The position numbers and the translations under genes are program-made. 61,559 nt of DNA from Lachnospiraceae bacterium UBA7729. GTDB lineage: Bacteria; Bacillota; Clostridia; Lachnospirales; Lachnospiraceae. The notes beneath the pieces were generated by a model. The model was not told the origin of the DNA, made no database searches, and saw nothing but the letters and a program-made list of their open reading frames with translations. Positions 41,301-51,119 of the stretch are shown here, in pieces (within the stretch, counting starts at the first letter, position 1; each line of letters opens with the position of its first letter). The DNA lies in contig DLFD01000037.1 in the NCBI GenBank assembly GCA_002482005.1, positions 1-61,559 of the forward strand, in the 5' to 3' direction.

Positions 41301-43737
41301 GCCGCTGGTAAAGATTCCCAGGTCCGTCCAGCAGATGATCCCGGTCGCCGGTATCACGGAAGACGGCATCGCCCGGACAGAACCGGACAATGCGGATGAA
41401 GATACGACCTTCGACAAGGCATATCTTTTTGCCGATACCAATTTCTCCACGATGGATGAAGAGGAACAGGACGAGTTTCTGCAGCGGTATTGCCTGGTGC
41501 TGAACAGTATGAATACCGATTTCAAAATGATCCTGATGGACAATACGCAGGACATGGAGAAGATCCGAAAGGAGGTATTTTTCAAGGGCAGTGACGAGAT
41601 GTCACAGGACTTGAACCGGTATCTTGAAGATTCCGTCCGGAAGGGCCACGCGGGCCTGAAGCAGGTCCGGCTGTTCGTTATCTCCTGCAGAGCCAGGACA
41701 GTCGAGCGCGCACAGGACTATTTCAAGTCGATCGAGACCAATCTGGAGAATAACTTTACGCTCCTGGAAAGCAGGCTGGTCCCGCTAGACGGAGAACAGC
41801 GTCTGAAGTTTCTGTTCTGCTTCTGGAATCTCGGTCATGCACAGGTACCGGATTTCACATTTCGAAAGCTGGCTGAAAATGGGATCGACTTCCGTGACCT
41901 CATCGCTCCGCAGATGGTCCGCTGTGACCTCACAGACACCGGAGGGATCGATCCGACCACGCTGCAGGTTGGCGACCGTTTCGCCAGGGTCCTGTTCGCC
42001 CCGAAGCTTCCGCCGGGCATCAGTCCGGACATCCTTCAGAAACTGACATCCGGGGACTGTCCTCTGGCCCTGACGCTGGACGTGGCGCCAATCCCGAATG
42101 ACGCCGCGCGGAAAAGAGTGAACGATCTCTATCTGCAGACCGGGCACATCATAGAAAAACAGCAGGAGACCAGGAACCGTCAGGGTGCCTGGTCTTCTGA
42201 CGTTTCCTATGAGGTCCGGAGGGAGAAAGAGGAACTGGAAGACCTTCTGGACGTCATGGGGGACAACAACGAGCGGCTCTTTTACCTCGGCATCTATGTC
42301 GTCATCAACGCGGCATCGAGAACGGAACTTGAGAATGAGGTGACTGCCTTCCTGTCCAAGGCAGATGGGGAAGGGTTCCGGTTCGAACCAGCCTATTACA
42401 GGCAGATGGAAGCCTTCAATACGGCTTCCCCGGTCGGCTGCAGGTACATGAAGGAACTGATCCCGGTACTGACGCAGCCGCTTGCAGCATTTACACCCTT
42501 TATTGTCCATGAGCTGTATCAGCCGACGGGCATTGTATACGGGGTAAATGAAGTCAGCCGCAACATCCAGATCGGAGACCGGAGCCGGCTGGCGAATGGA
42601 AACGGCCTCATTATCGGCAATTCCGGATCCGGAAAAGGCATGGAGGTCAAGAAGGAGACGGTCCAGATCTATCTGAAGACCGACGACGACATCATCATCG
42701 TCGACCCGATGAACGAATACATCCCGATCGCGGACTACCTGGGCGGGCAGTATATCGATTTCTCCTCTTCCTCGAAGCACTATGTGAACCCGCTGGACAC
42801 GGACACCTACCGCTACATGGACAGCAAGTCGACTTTCCTCAAGGACAAGACGATGCTGATGCTTTCCCTGTTCTCGCAGATCCGGGAAGCAGGAATCGAG
42901 CCGGAAGACAACTCCATCATCGGCCGGGTGGTGCAGAAGATCTATCAGGGGCTTGACAGAAAGGATTTCCAGACGCCTACCCTTACGACCTTCTATGAAG
43001 TGCTGAAAGAGCAGCCGGAAGAACGGGCGCAGGAACTTGCCTTGTCCATGGAGCTGTTCGTCAAAGGTGCGATGGACATGTTCGCAAAGCCGACGAATAT
43101 CTCCATGAAGAACCGGCTGACCATCTTCGGGCTTCAGGATATCGACCGGTCCCAGGCAGGCCTTGGGATCATCATCATGCTCGAGTTCATCCGTTCAAGG
43201 ATCGCCCGGAACGCCAAGGCAGGGAAATGCACCTGGCTGTTCATCGATGAGTTCCATGTGCTTTCCCACAACGCTTACAGCTCCGCGTACCTGGAGAAAA
43301 TCTGGCGCGAAGTACGTAAGCTGGGAGGCTACTGCACCGCGATCACCCAGAACGTAGCAGACCTGTTCACGAATGCTTCTGTGGAATCCATGGTCAGCAA
43401 TTCGGAATTTCTGATGCTGATGCGGCTCAAGGAGAATGAACGGAAGATGCTGGAATCCGAACTGGGCATCAGCCCGAACCTGATGAAGTACATCAGCAAT
43501 CCGAACCCCGGATGCGGACTGCTCCGCTTCGGGAACAAACTGATCCCGATCGACGGACGGCTTCCGAAAGATTCCGCCATGTACCGGCTCTTCAACACGA
43601 ACTTCCATGAGCTGAGGTCAGAGCGGGGGCTGAAGACAGAAGCAAAGAAGGAAGCCCTGGACATGGAAGGAGTACTCAGAAGGGCGGAAGAAGAAAAGAC
43701 CAGTGCAGAAAGAGCCGAAGGATCCACGCAGAAGTAA
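41266..43737 (+). CDS. virB4: VirB4-family conjugation ATPase
   Basis: 823 residues from the GTG at 41266, preferred over the ATG at 41275 because GGAGG is nine bases upstream. An N-terminal domain of about 400 residues precedes the RecA-like motor. Walker A reads GNSGSGKG (451-458), where the last residue is Gly458 in place of the usual Ser/Thr. Walker B is WLFIDEFHVL with Asp661-Glu662, and later motor motifs include AITQNVADLF. It energises the secretion channel at the cytoplasmic membrane. It overlaps prgI and is followed by the two hydrolase genes. Confidence 0.92.
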   Translation: MKPMKDYKRLSEPLVKIPRSVQQMIPVAGITEDGIARTEPDNADEDTTFDKAYLFADTNFSTMDEEEQDEFLQRYCLVLNSMNTDFKMILMDNTQDMEKIRKEVFFKGSDEMSQDLNRYLEDSVRKGHAGLKQVRLFVISCRARTVERAQDYFKSIETNLENNFTLLESRLVPLDGEQRLKFLFCFWNLGHAQVPDFTFRKLAENGIDFRDLIAPQMVRCDLTDTGGIDPTTLQVGDRFARVLFAPKLPPGISPDILQKLTSGDCPLALTLDVAPIPNDAARKRVNDLYLQTGHIIEKQQETRNRQGAWSSDVSYEVRREKEELEDLLDVMGDNNERLFYLGIYVVINAASRTELENEVTAFLSKADGEGFRFEPAYYRQMEAFNTASPVGCRYMKELIPVLTQPLAAFTPFIVHELYQPTGIVYGVNEVSRNIQIGDRSRLANGNGLIIGNSGSGKGMEVKKETVQIYLKTDDDIIIVDPMNEYIPIADYLGGQYIDFSSSSKHYVNPLDTDTYRYMDSKSTFLKDKTMLMLSLFSQIREAGIEPEDNSIIGRVVQKIYQGLDRKDFQTPTLTTFYEVLKEQPEERAQELALSMELFVKGAMDMFAKPTNISMKNRLTIFGLQDIDRSQAGLGIIIMLEFIRSRIARNAKAGKCTWLFIDEFHVLSHNAYSSAYLEKIWREVRKLGGYCTAITQNVADLFTNASVESMVSNSEFLMLMRLKENERKMLESELGISPNLMKYISNPNPGCGLLRFGNKLIPIDGRLPKDSAMYRLFNTNFHELRSERGLKTEAKKEALDMEGVLRRAEEEKTSAERAEGSTQK

Positions 43738-43773
43738 GGCAGGGACCAACACTCCGGAAAGAAGGTGATCGAG

Positions 43774-46035
43774 ATGGGGATGCGGAGGATGAAGACGATC
43801 CGTGACACCCCGATCCGGAAGACGGCTGCCCGCAGCTTTCTCATTAGGAATAACGCGACATCTACGAACCATTCAACCGGGATCCGGTCAGGACGTTTTT
43901 CCGGAAAAAGCTTTCATGCAGGAGACCTTCGCGCACAGATCATTGTTTCCCTTCCGGAACGGCAGAGACGGCTTCTGATGAAGATGCCTGCACGGAAAAG
44001 AGAGAAGCTGATTCTCGATGTGGAGAAGAAGATCGACCGCCGGATGAAAAAATACAGGCAATCGGTGGAGAACGATCCGCGGACCAGACGGACTCTACGT
44101 TCTGCAAGGAAGGCCGAGAAAAAGCTGCAGGATGCGGAAGTCAGAAGGAAGATCTCGGATACGGTTCGGATTCCGGTGATGCAGGGAAAAGTGTCCACTT
44201 CCGCGAAGGATGCTGATGCCAGGGCTATGCGAAGACAGTTGAAGACCCTGACGGAAGAAGCGACCCGGTCTGAAAATCCGGTATCCGGTACCCCGGCAAG
44301 GATCCGGAACAGGCACTCCCCAGGAAAAGAAAGTGCCAGGGGCATGCAGAGCAGGGGAAACCACGGCCATCCGGAAATCGCAGAAGCGCGTGATTCTCCA
44401 AATATCCCGGAAGATATCAGGGATCTCACGCCATCAGACCGACGGATCATCAGGGAAGAGACTGCGGACAGCCTGACCTTATCCGTTCCTGCACCATCGA
44501 GCGGAAAGCCGGGCAGGACAGAAGCGGAAAAACAGGCGGGAGCCGGGAAAACAGTAAAGGAAATAAAGGCGGGTCAGTCTTCAGGTAAAGTGACAATGGT
44601 GCCAATCCAGACAAGGAAAAGCGAATCATTTTCTGCTGGACCTGCAGGGAATGCTGCTCCTGCAGCTGTCAGTTCATCAGCAGCCACTCACCTTTCGCCT
44701 GACGAGATCTGGATGCAGTGGGAGGAAAAAGGGCAGGCTAAAGCGCTGTATTACAAAGAACTTTCGCACCGTGTGAAAAAACAGTACCGGAAGGAACTCT
44801 TCCACTCGCTGGCATTTTCGGAACTCAAGGATTCTACGATCCGGAAGATGGAGCGAAAAATGCAGAAAGAGCAGGCAGAAGGTTCCGCCGGAAGAGAGTT
44901 GGAAGACAGCACTCTGGCGATCGGGGAACTGATCTCCGCCGGAGGGAAAACCGGTCGTGCTGCACGGAAGACAAGTGCTGCACTCAAAGAAGCACTGGAC
45001 GCGGTCAGAAGAAGCATACAGGCAAAGGCGTGGACAGCGCTTGCAGGCTCCCTGCTTGCCGTTCTGATTCCCTTTCTGCTGATTCTTCTGATCCTGATCT
45101 CTGTTATTTCCGGTGTATCAACGTCGGTATCAGCCGTTGCCCAGGACGATGTGTACAGCAGCGTGGAGGCGGGAGAGCTGATCGCCTATGCGGAGAGCTG
45201 GGTCGGCATCACGAAGTATGCGTGGGGAGAAGGAAGGGCTTATGAGACAGACTGGCAGGACTTTACTGACTGCTCCGGCTTCGTACACGGTGTCTTTTCT
45301 CACTTCGGATATGAAATTGGAGGCGATACCTACCAGATGGAGACCCATGCCGGGCATGTCGTCGGAACAGATTCTGTTCAGAACGCAGTTCCGGGAGACA
45401 TCCTTCTCTGGTTCCGGGACGCAGGATGCAGTGCAGGGAATTCCTATCATGTTTCCATCTACATCGGGAACGGAAAGATGGTCCACTGCACCGCGGGAGG
45501 CAATTCGCAGAGCCGGACAAGATCCAATCCGGGTATCGGAGTCATCGTATCCAATATATGGAGCGGCTCTCATTTCCAGGTGCGGAGGATCCTGACGGAG
45601 TCTCTTGACGGGTCCACTACCCAGGGCAGCCTTGGCGGGAGAGGGACCGGAGGCCACCGGATTGATGCGACCCCTTACTCACAGAGCGATATGGAACTGA
45701 TCTGGGCAATCGTCGCTCAGGAAGATAACGGAAGCTATGCAGGTGCACTTGCTGTGATCTCGACCGCGATGAACCGGGTAGAGTCTCCGAAATGGAGTTA
45801 TGAGGGCTCCAATGCGCTGGCCCAGCTGAAGGCTCCCGGCCAGTTCTGCTATTCGAACGACAGCTACTGGAGGGCAAGGCTTGGCGGAAATGTTCCCCAG
45901 TACGTGAAGCAGGCGGTCTATGACTGTCTGAAAAAGGGCATCAGAAACCACACCCACACAAGTTTCCGTTCTCACTACGGAAGCAACACGCCAGGTGCAG
46001 TACAGATCGGAGGAGGAAACTGGTACTTTGATTGA
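43774..46035 (+). CDS. Membrane-anchored peptidoglycan hydrolase (NlpC/P60 plus SleB-like)
   Basis: 753 residues from the ATG at 43774 (GAAGGTG six bases before). The first 420 residues are very basic and low in complexity, as in cytoplasmic parts of ICE hydrolases. A membrane helix is at about 427-450. The NlpC/P60 domain has Cys500 (FTDCSGF) and His559 (YHVSIYIG). The last 120 residues are SleB/Hydrolase_2-like (AIVAQEDNGSYAGALAVIST). It opens the cell wall for the conjugation channel. Its C-terminal domain is nearly the same as that of the next gene product. Confidence 0.87.
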   Translation: MGMRRMKTIRDTPIRKTAARSFLIRNNATSTNHSTGIRSGRFSGKSFHAGDLRAQIIVSLPERQRRLLMKMPARKREKLILDVEKKIDRRMKKYRQSVENDPRTRRTLRSARKAEKKLQDAEVRRKISDTVRIPVMQGKVSTSAKDADARAMRRQLKTLTEEATRSENPVSGTPARIRNRHSPGKESARGMQSRGNHGHPEIAEARDSPNIPEDIRDLTPSDRRIIREETADSLTLSVPAPSSGKPGRTEAEKQAGAGKTVKEIKAGQSSGKVTMVPIQTRKSESFSAGPAGNAAPAAVSSSAATHLSPDEIWMQWEEKGQAKALYYKELSHRVKKQYRKELFHSLAFSELKDSTIRKMERKMQKEQAEGSAGRELEDSTLAIGELISAGGKTGRAARKTSAALKEALDAVRRSIQAKAWTALAGSLLAVLIPFLLILLILISVISGVSTSVSAVAQDDVYSSVEAGELIAYAESWVGITKYAWGEGRAYETDWQDFTDCSGFVHGVFSHFGYEIGGDTYQMETHAGHVVGTDSVQNAVPGDILLWFRDAGCSAGNSYHVSIYIGNGKMVHCTAGGNSQSRTRSNPGIGVIVSNIWSGSHFQVRRILTESLDGSTTQGSLGGRGTGGHRIDATPYSQSDMELIWAIVAQEDNGSYAGALAVISTAMNRVESPKWSYEGSNALAQLKAPGQFCYSNDSYWRARLGGNVPQYVKQAVYDCLKKGIRNHTHTSFRSHYGSNTPGAVQIGGGNWYFD

Positions 46036-46047
46036 CGGAGGACATAT

Positions 46048-48147
46048 ATGAAGCGAAAAAAGTTGCTATCTCTGCTCACAGGGGCAGCTGTTCTGATGTC
46101 GGCGATGTCAGGCAGCTGCCTTTCCATTTCCACATACGGGGCACAGACGGAAGCAGAGACACTGGCGGAGACCGTTCCCTCTCCCGGGAGCCCGGCCCCT
46201 GAATCGGAAACCATGCCCCAGACAGATGTCACAGAAAACCATACAGACCAGGTCCCTTCCTCCGCAGAAACGCAGTCTGAGATTCCGACAGAACCGCAGC
46301 CTGCCACGGAAAAGGGAACGGAACGGATAAGCGACCCCCCGGGTCCGGCGGAATCGGAGAATAAGGCAGAAAAGCCGGAAACAGAAGTCGGAAGTGAGAA
46401 GTCGGATACAGAAGCGCCGGGGACTGAGCCCGGAAAACAGACCGAACCGGTGTCGGAGAAGGAGACCGTTCCGGCGTCATCCGAAGAGAGTGAAAAGCTT
46501 TCGGAAAGCGAATCAGAGGAGACACAGGGATCGGAGTCCGGCGTTCTGGAAGAGACGGAGAAAGATGCAGGGGAAACAGAAACGGACGAGACAGAAACGG
46601 AACTGCCTGAGGAGATCCAGGAAGAAGAGCCGGAGACGGAATCAGAGATTGGGGATGACGTGGACGGAGGGGCTGTCTATTACAACGACAGCTACTGGGA
46701 CCCGAGCTGGTTCATCAGGCGGGATTTCCGTTTCCGTCAAGTGGGGAAAGTCTACGGGTTGGTCCAGGGTGGCCTGACAAGCCGGATCTACGAAAAGCCG
46801 GACGCCGGGTCCAGGATTATCGGGGAAGTCCCGTTTTTCGGGCTGGTATACATCCTGGATGAAACAGGGGACTGGTCCTATGTGGAGTCCGGCAATGTGA
46901 GAGGCTTCATTCCTACCACAGAACTGATGGGCAATGAAGAATCAGACCGTATGGTCAGCCTTCTGGGGGAAGACCAGTTTTCCCTGGCACTTCCGGATAT
47001 CCCGGCATCGGAGAATGAGGCATTCACCTACACGAGGACAACGGTCCAGGACGTTCTGGCTCAGAAATCGGACGCCGTTGTCCTGCAGAAGGGGTCCATC
47101 CGTGAATACCCGGATGCCTCCTCCAGGGCAGTCGGGGAAGTTGCTTCCGGAACGGTCGTCTATCCGCTCGAGAATGCTCCGAACGGCTGGGTGTATGTCG
47201 AATCCGGGGATGTGAGAGGGTTCCTGAGATCAGAGCAGCTTCTGCTGGGGAACCCGGCTGCGCTGATCGCGAAAAGCACAGATTCTCCGTCCCTGGCGAC
47301 GGAGGAAATCTCCCCGGAAGACAACAGTTCCCTTTACTACACCCTGAAATCTACTAAGCGCGCGAAATCCGACCTTGGAGAGCAGATTGCGGAATATGCC
47401 CAGACCTTCATCGGAAAGTTTCCCTATGTCTGGGGCGGTACTTCCCTGAAGTCAGGCGCTGACTGCTCCGGTTTTGTCCAGAGCATCTATGCGTCCTTCG
47501 GGATCAACCTTCCGAGACTTGCCCAGGAGATGGGTGTCTCTGGAGAGCCGGTCGGCAACCTGAAAGACGCGCAGCCGGGCGATGTGATCTATTACGGATC
47601 GAATCCGCACGTCGGGATCTACATCGGGGACGGAAAGGTTTGCCACTGTACTTCCAGCGGCGGAGGCACCGGTCCGAGAGTCAGCAATGCCGACTACATG
47701 AACATCACGTCGATCCGCAGGTTTGTGATCTATGAGGATGAGATGCCGGTCTCCGAGACCGGGTACAGGGCGGACCCAACCGATTACTCGCAGGACCAGA
47801 TGGAGCTCATGTGGGCAATCGTCGCTCAGGAAGACAACGGAAGCTATGAAGGAGCGCTGGCAGTGATCTCAACCGCGATGAACCGGACAGAATCCTCGAA
47901 ATGGGGATATGAAGGTGGAAATGCATTAAGCCAGCTGACGGCTCCGGGCCAGTTCTGCTACTCGAATGACAGCTACTGGAAGAGCCGGCTGGGCGGCAAT
48001 GTCCCTGCCTATGTCAAGCAGGCCGTCTATGACTGCCTGAAGCGCGGGATCCGGAACCACACCCACACAAGTTTCCGTTCTCATTACGGCAGCAACACTC
48101 CGGGCGCCGTTCAGATTGGCGGCGGCAACTGGTACTTCGGCGCATGA
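46048..48147 (+). CDS. Secreted peptidoglycan hydrolase (SH3, NlpC/P60, SleB-like)
   Basis: 699 residues with an N-terminal signal peptide, an acidic Glu/Thr/Ser-rich linker (about 35-205), and two SH3-type wall-binding repeats (about 230-295 and 350-410, each ending V-YVESG-VRGF). The NlpC/P60 domain has Cys473 (GADCSGF) and His521 (PHVGIYIG). The C-terminal SleB-like domain is almost identical to that of the gene 12 bases upstream. It is a secreted counterpart of the membrane-anchored hydrolase and likely acts on the wall during mating. Confidence 0.87.
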   Translation: MKRKKLLSLLTGAAVLMSAMSGSCLSISTYGAQTEAETLAETVPSPGSPAPESETMPQTDVTENHTDQVPSSAETQSEIPTEPQPATEKGTERISDPPGPAESENKAEKPETEVGSEKSDTEAPGTEPGKQTEPVSEKETVPASSEESEKLSESESEETQGSESGVLEETEKDAGETETDETETELPEEIQEEEPETESEIGDDVDGGAVYYNDSYWDPSWFIRRDFRFRQVGKVYGLVQGGLTSRIYEKPDAGSRIIGEVPFFGLVYILDETGDWSYVESGNVRGFIPTTELMGNEESDRMVSLLGEDQFSLALPDIPASENEAFTYTRTTVQDVLAQKSDAVVLQKGSIREYPDASSRAVGEVASGTVVYPLENAPNGWVYVESGDVRGFLRSEQLLLGNPAALIAKSTDSPSLATEEISPEDNSSLYYTLKSTKRAKSDLGEQIAEYAQTFIGKFPYVWGGTSLKSGADCSGFVQSIYASFGINLPRLAQEMGVSGEPVGNLKDAQPGDVIYYGSNPHVGIYIGDGKVCHCTSSGGGTGPRVSNADYMNITSIRRFVIYEDEMPVSETGYRADPTDYSQDQMELMWAIVAQEDNGSYEGALAVISTAMNRTESSKWGYEGGNALSQLTAPGQFCYSNDSYWKSRLGGNVPAYVKQAVYDCLKRGIRNHTHTSFRSHYGSNTPGAVQIGGGNWYFGA

Positions 48148-48158
48148 AAGGAAATCAG

Positions 48159-48821
48159 ATGAAGAAGAAAAAGATCATATGGTATGCGGCACTGATCGTC
48201 GGCATTTCCGCCCTGTCCATCATGGCGCCTAAGCTCATCCACCGTGCTTCTGGGATGCTGCTTCAGAGAATCGGTGCCGGAGACAGCAGGCAGACAGAAG
48301 AGACCGGGCTGACTGAGTCTGAGGAAATGATGACTTCTTTCGGGATCCCGGAGACAGAAGCGGAGACCGAGACAGAGAAAGCTTCTCCATCCGGAAAGGA
48401 AGGTTCCGGGAATGGGGAATCCGGTGCGGAGACTCCTTCAGGAAGCGCCTCTTCGTCAGGAAAGTCCACGGCTGCATCTGATCAGAAGAAGAAAGATGCT
48501 TACGACCGCCAGCTGTCCCGGTACGAGAAATCCTTCCATCCGAAGATCACGGAGTCCAGGAAAGGACTTTACGACGAATTCATCGGGGACAGAGAAAAAG
48601 CTTTCGACGACGCACTTGCCGACCACCTCTATTCCGTGTACGGACACTCTTTTGAAGCAACCAGAGTTTACCTGACAGATGCTGTCGGCGAGGACGATGA
48701 GGAGATCACTTTCCAGATCCAGGTATTCATCACCTACGACGGCGATGAATATCACGATTACTATTTCTGCCGGTACAATAAAGTCTATGACTTCTACAGC
48801 GTATATGCATACCACGAGTAA
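48159..48821 (+). CDS. Single-pass membrane protein with NTF2-like-looking outer domain
   Basis: 220 residues from the ATG at 48159 (AAAGGA six bases before). One N-terminal membrane segment, a Ser/Glu/Thr-rich linker (about 50-110), then an outer domain of about 100 residues (FDDALADHLYSVYG, later ITFQIQVFITYDG). The outer domain resembles in layout those of the next two proteins. Family not recognised. A VirB8/TcpC-like assembly role is possible. Confidence 0.65.
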   Translation: MKKKKIIWYAALIVGISALSIMAPKLIHRASGMLLQRIGAGDSRQTEETGLTESEEMMTSFGIPETEAETETEKASPSGKEGSGNGESGAETPSGSASSSGKSTAASDQKKKDAYDRQLSRYEKSFHPKITESRKGLYDEFIGDREKAFDDALADHLYSVYGHSFEATRVYLTDAVGEDDEEITFQIQVFITYDGDEYHDYYFCRYNKVYDFYSVYAYHE

Positions 48822-48835
48822 GGGGAGGAAACACG

Positions 48836-50041
48836 ATGTACAAGAAGAGAAATAACAGGGTGCTTCTGACGCTGGTCCTTCTGATTGCCGGCCTGATCGC
48901 CGGCCTGATCGTTCTCAAGGCAGCCACACGTCCGAAGAAACTTCCTTCAGCGGAGACGGAACCTTCCAGACACCAGGTCCTGATCTACAAAAGCTCCGGA
49001 GGCGGAGTCGAGTTCGAGCAGAAGTGGCTGAAGAAGGAAACGGACACGGAGCTGAAGCTCTCGATCACGGACGGGACGATGGTCACGCTGCTGATCCATC
49101 CGAAGTCCGGCAAGGTCCTGAAGGACGTCACGATCAATGAGATGGACAACGTCCACAACAGTGTCGACTATCTCGTAAACGATACGGGGGACGGCGACAA
49201 GAAGCGTGTCAACTTCGTCATGCCGGACAAGAATCTTCTTATGAACATTACCTATGCGGATAAGGAGACCGAACCTGCGGTCCCGGAACCCGGGACGGAA
49301 GAGGAGCCGGAGACAGACGAGGTGCCGCAGGAGACTGAGACACCCTACAACCTGAAGCTCCACGGACTTACCGCGGAGATCCTGACCTCCTACATGGGAA
49401 GGTTCAATGACCAGGCTTTCCTCCAGCAGCTGGGCGATGATCTCTACATCCGCAATGATGCATCCGATTACAGGGGAGTCAGGGACGTCACATTTTCAGA
49501 CGAAGAGTACAGCGGACCGAAGGAGAAGGGAAACGTTTATCACTACGTTTACTTCAACAATGATAAGAACTTCCGGGTCCTGTGCACGTACTTCCCGCAG
49601 GAAGACCGGTATCTTTTCACCGATCCGGATACGGCCCTGCCAGTCAGCGAAAGCGAAACGCAGTCTGAAACCGCAGGAACCTCCGCGGGCATTTCCCAGG
49701 GCACCTCAGCGTCAGGAAGCTACGGCGGAGGATCCGGCAGTACTTCCGGCAGTGGAAGCGGCCAGGCAGCCGGCAGCACGGTCACTTCCATCTCCCTGGA
49801 TATCATGCAGGTCTCGAAGAACCTTCTTGAGTTCTGCGGAGGCAGGGACAGTTTTTATGACCAGGTCTTTCATTATGTTGAGCTGAAGGGGCTTTCCGGC
49901 GAGATCACCGGGACTATGGATTCTTATCAGATCGATCCGGAAAAAGAAAAGGCAGCTTTCTCTATCAGCCTGAGCAGCGGCCAGACGATCAGCGGAAGCT
50001 ATGACAGGTCTTCGAATGAGTTTTCATTCACCGGACTGTGA
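48836..50041 (+). CDS. Single-pass membrane protein, two outer domains, TcpC/VirB8-like candidate
   Basis: 401 residues. Membrane helix at about 10-28, a beta-rich region (about 45-135), an acidic linker, a domain starting LKLHGLTAEILTSYMGRF, a Ser/Gly linker, and a final domain (LLEFCGGRDSFYDQVFHYV, then GEITGTMDSYQID and SSGQTISGSY). The final domain is paralogous to that of the next protein. Tandem outer domains on a membrane stalk are the layout of TcpC/VirB8-type conjugation scaffold proteins, but homology is not shown. Confidence 0.65.
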   Translation: MYKKRNNRVLLTLVLLIAGLIAGLIVLKAATRPKKLPSAETEPSRHQVLIYKSSGGGVEFEQKWLKKETDTELKLSITDGTMVTLLIHPKSGKVLKDVTINEMDNVHNSVDYLVNDTGDGDKKRVNFVMPDKNLLMNITYADKETEPAVPEPGTEEEPETDEVPQETETPYNLKLHGLTAEILTSYMGRFNDQAFLQQLGDDLYIRNDASDYRGVRDVTFSDEEYSGPKEKGNVYHYVYFNNDKNFRVLCTYFPQEDRYLFTDPDTALPVSESETQSETAGTSAGISQGTSASGSYGGGSGSTSGSGSGQAAGSTVTSISLDIMQVSKNLLEFCGGRDSFYDQVFHYVELKGLSGEITGTMDSYQIDPEKEKAAFSISLSSGQTISGSYDRSSNEFSFTGL

Positions 50042-50053
50042 TGGGAGGCGGAC

Positions 50054-51112
50054 ATGAAAGAGAGAAAAAAGGTCACGGACTTTTTCCGCAGGAAAACGGA
50101 TGATCATCTCACGCAGACAGGTCAGGAAGACAGGTTTCCTGATGCGGAGGTCCGCCTTTCAGATGAAAAGGAAAAGAAATTTATCATCGGGACCCTGATC
50201 GGAATCACCGCCGCCGGAGGAGTTCTCCTCCTTGCGGCAGGGATGCGCGGCTCGTTCCGACATGATGAAGTCACCTTGAACCCGTCATCAGAATCGGAAC
50301 AGATGATGATGACTCTTCCATCGCCGGAAACAGAGACAGGCCATCCGACTGCAGAGACGGAGACAGAGTTTTTCATCCCGGCGGCGGAAGCAGAGAAACT
50401 TCGGGCGGAAGGGGAAGACACAGTCCGGGAAAAGATCTTCGGGTCTTCCTCGCCGCACAAGGTCGGGCTGACGCTGACTCTTTCCGGAATCACCGATGCG
50501 GAGAAAGCACAGAGCGGAATGGAGACGGCAGATTTTCTTCACGATGCCGGGATCTTTCTACGGGACAATGGCATCACTGCATCAAGGATCATCGCAGAGA
50601 GCCGGACAGAGACTTCGATCCCGGGGAGTTTCGGATATGAGGCGAGACTTCAGGGGGACGAAAAACATCTGCTTGAATTCGTGGTGCTTCCGGATTTCCC
50701 GGGAGAATATCTCTTCACGCTGACCACGCTTCCTGATGTCCCGGAACCGGAAACGCAGAGCGTAACGAACGTCTCCCCTTCTTCCACCGCGCAGCCGGCA
50801 GCCGATGACAGCAGTGCCCGGACAGGACGGACGGCTCAGCCGGCAGAAAGCAGCGACTACGATGCAACTGATCTTTCCGTGGAGTCCGTTCCCCAGAAGC
50901 TGCTCAACTACCTGGACAGTCCGTACACGTTCCAGTTCAGACTCTACGACTACCTGTACTCGAAGGGACTGAGGGGAAAGATGACCGCATCGGTCTCTGA
51001 CTTCTCCGTCGACGGAACAAGAAAGGAAGCGACGATCCATCTGACTCTCTCAGACGGAGGCAGCGTGACGGCAGTGTATTCGAAAGATTCGAATGCCTAC
51101 TCGTTCTCCTGA
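50054..51112 (+). CDS. Single-pass membrane protein, paralogue of the preceding one
   Basis: 352 residues. A cytoplasmic start (about 35 residues), a membrane helix (about 37-56), a linker, a first outer domain (about 120-235), a Ser/Thr-rich linker, then a final domain (KLLNYLDSPYTFQFRLYDYL, then LRGKMTASVSDFSVDG and LSDGGSVTAVYSKDS). The final domain aligns with the C-terminus of the 48836 product in both order and motif spacing. Probably a subunit of the same envelope assembly. Confidence 0.65.
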   Translation: MKERKKVTDFFRRKTDDHLTQTGQEDRFPDAEVRLSDEKEKKFIIGTLIGITAAGGVLLLAAGMRGSFRHDEVTLNPSSESEQMMMTLPSPETETGHPTAETETEFFIPAAEAEKLRAEGEDTVREKIFGSSSPHKVGLTLTLSGITDAEKAQSGMETADFLHDAGIFLRDNGITASRIIAESRTETSIPGSFGYEARLQGDEKHLLEFVVLPDFPGEYLFTLTTLPDVPEPETQSVTNVSPSSTAQPAADDSSARTGRTAQPAESSDYDATDLSVESVPQKLLNYLDSPYTFQFRLYDYLYSKGLRGKMTASVSDFSVDGTRKEATIHLTLSDGGSVTAVYSKDSNAYSFS

Positions 51113-51119
51113 GGAGCTT

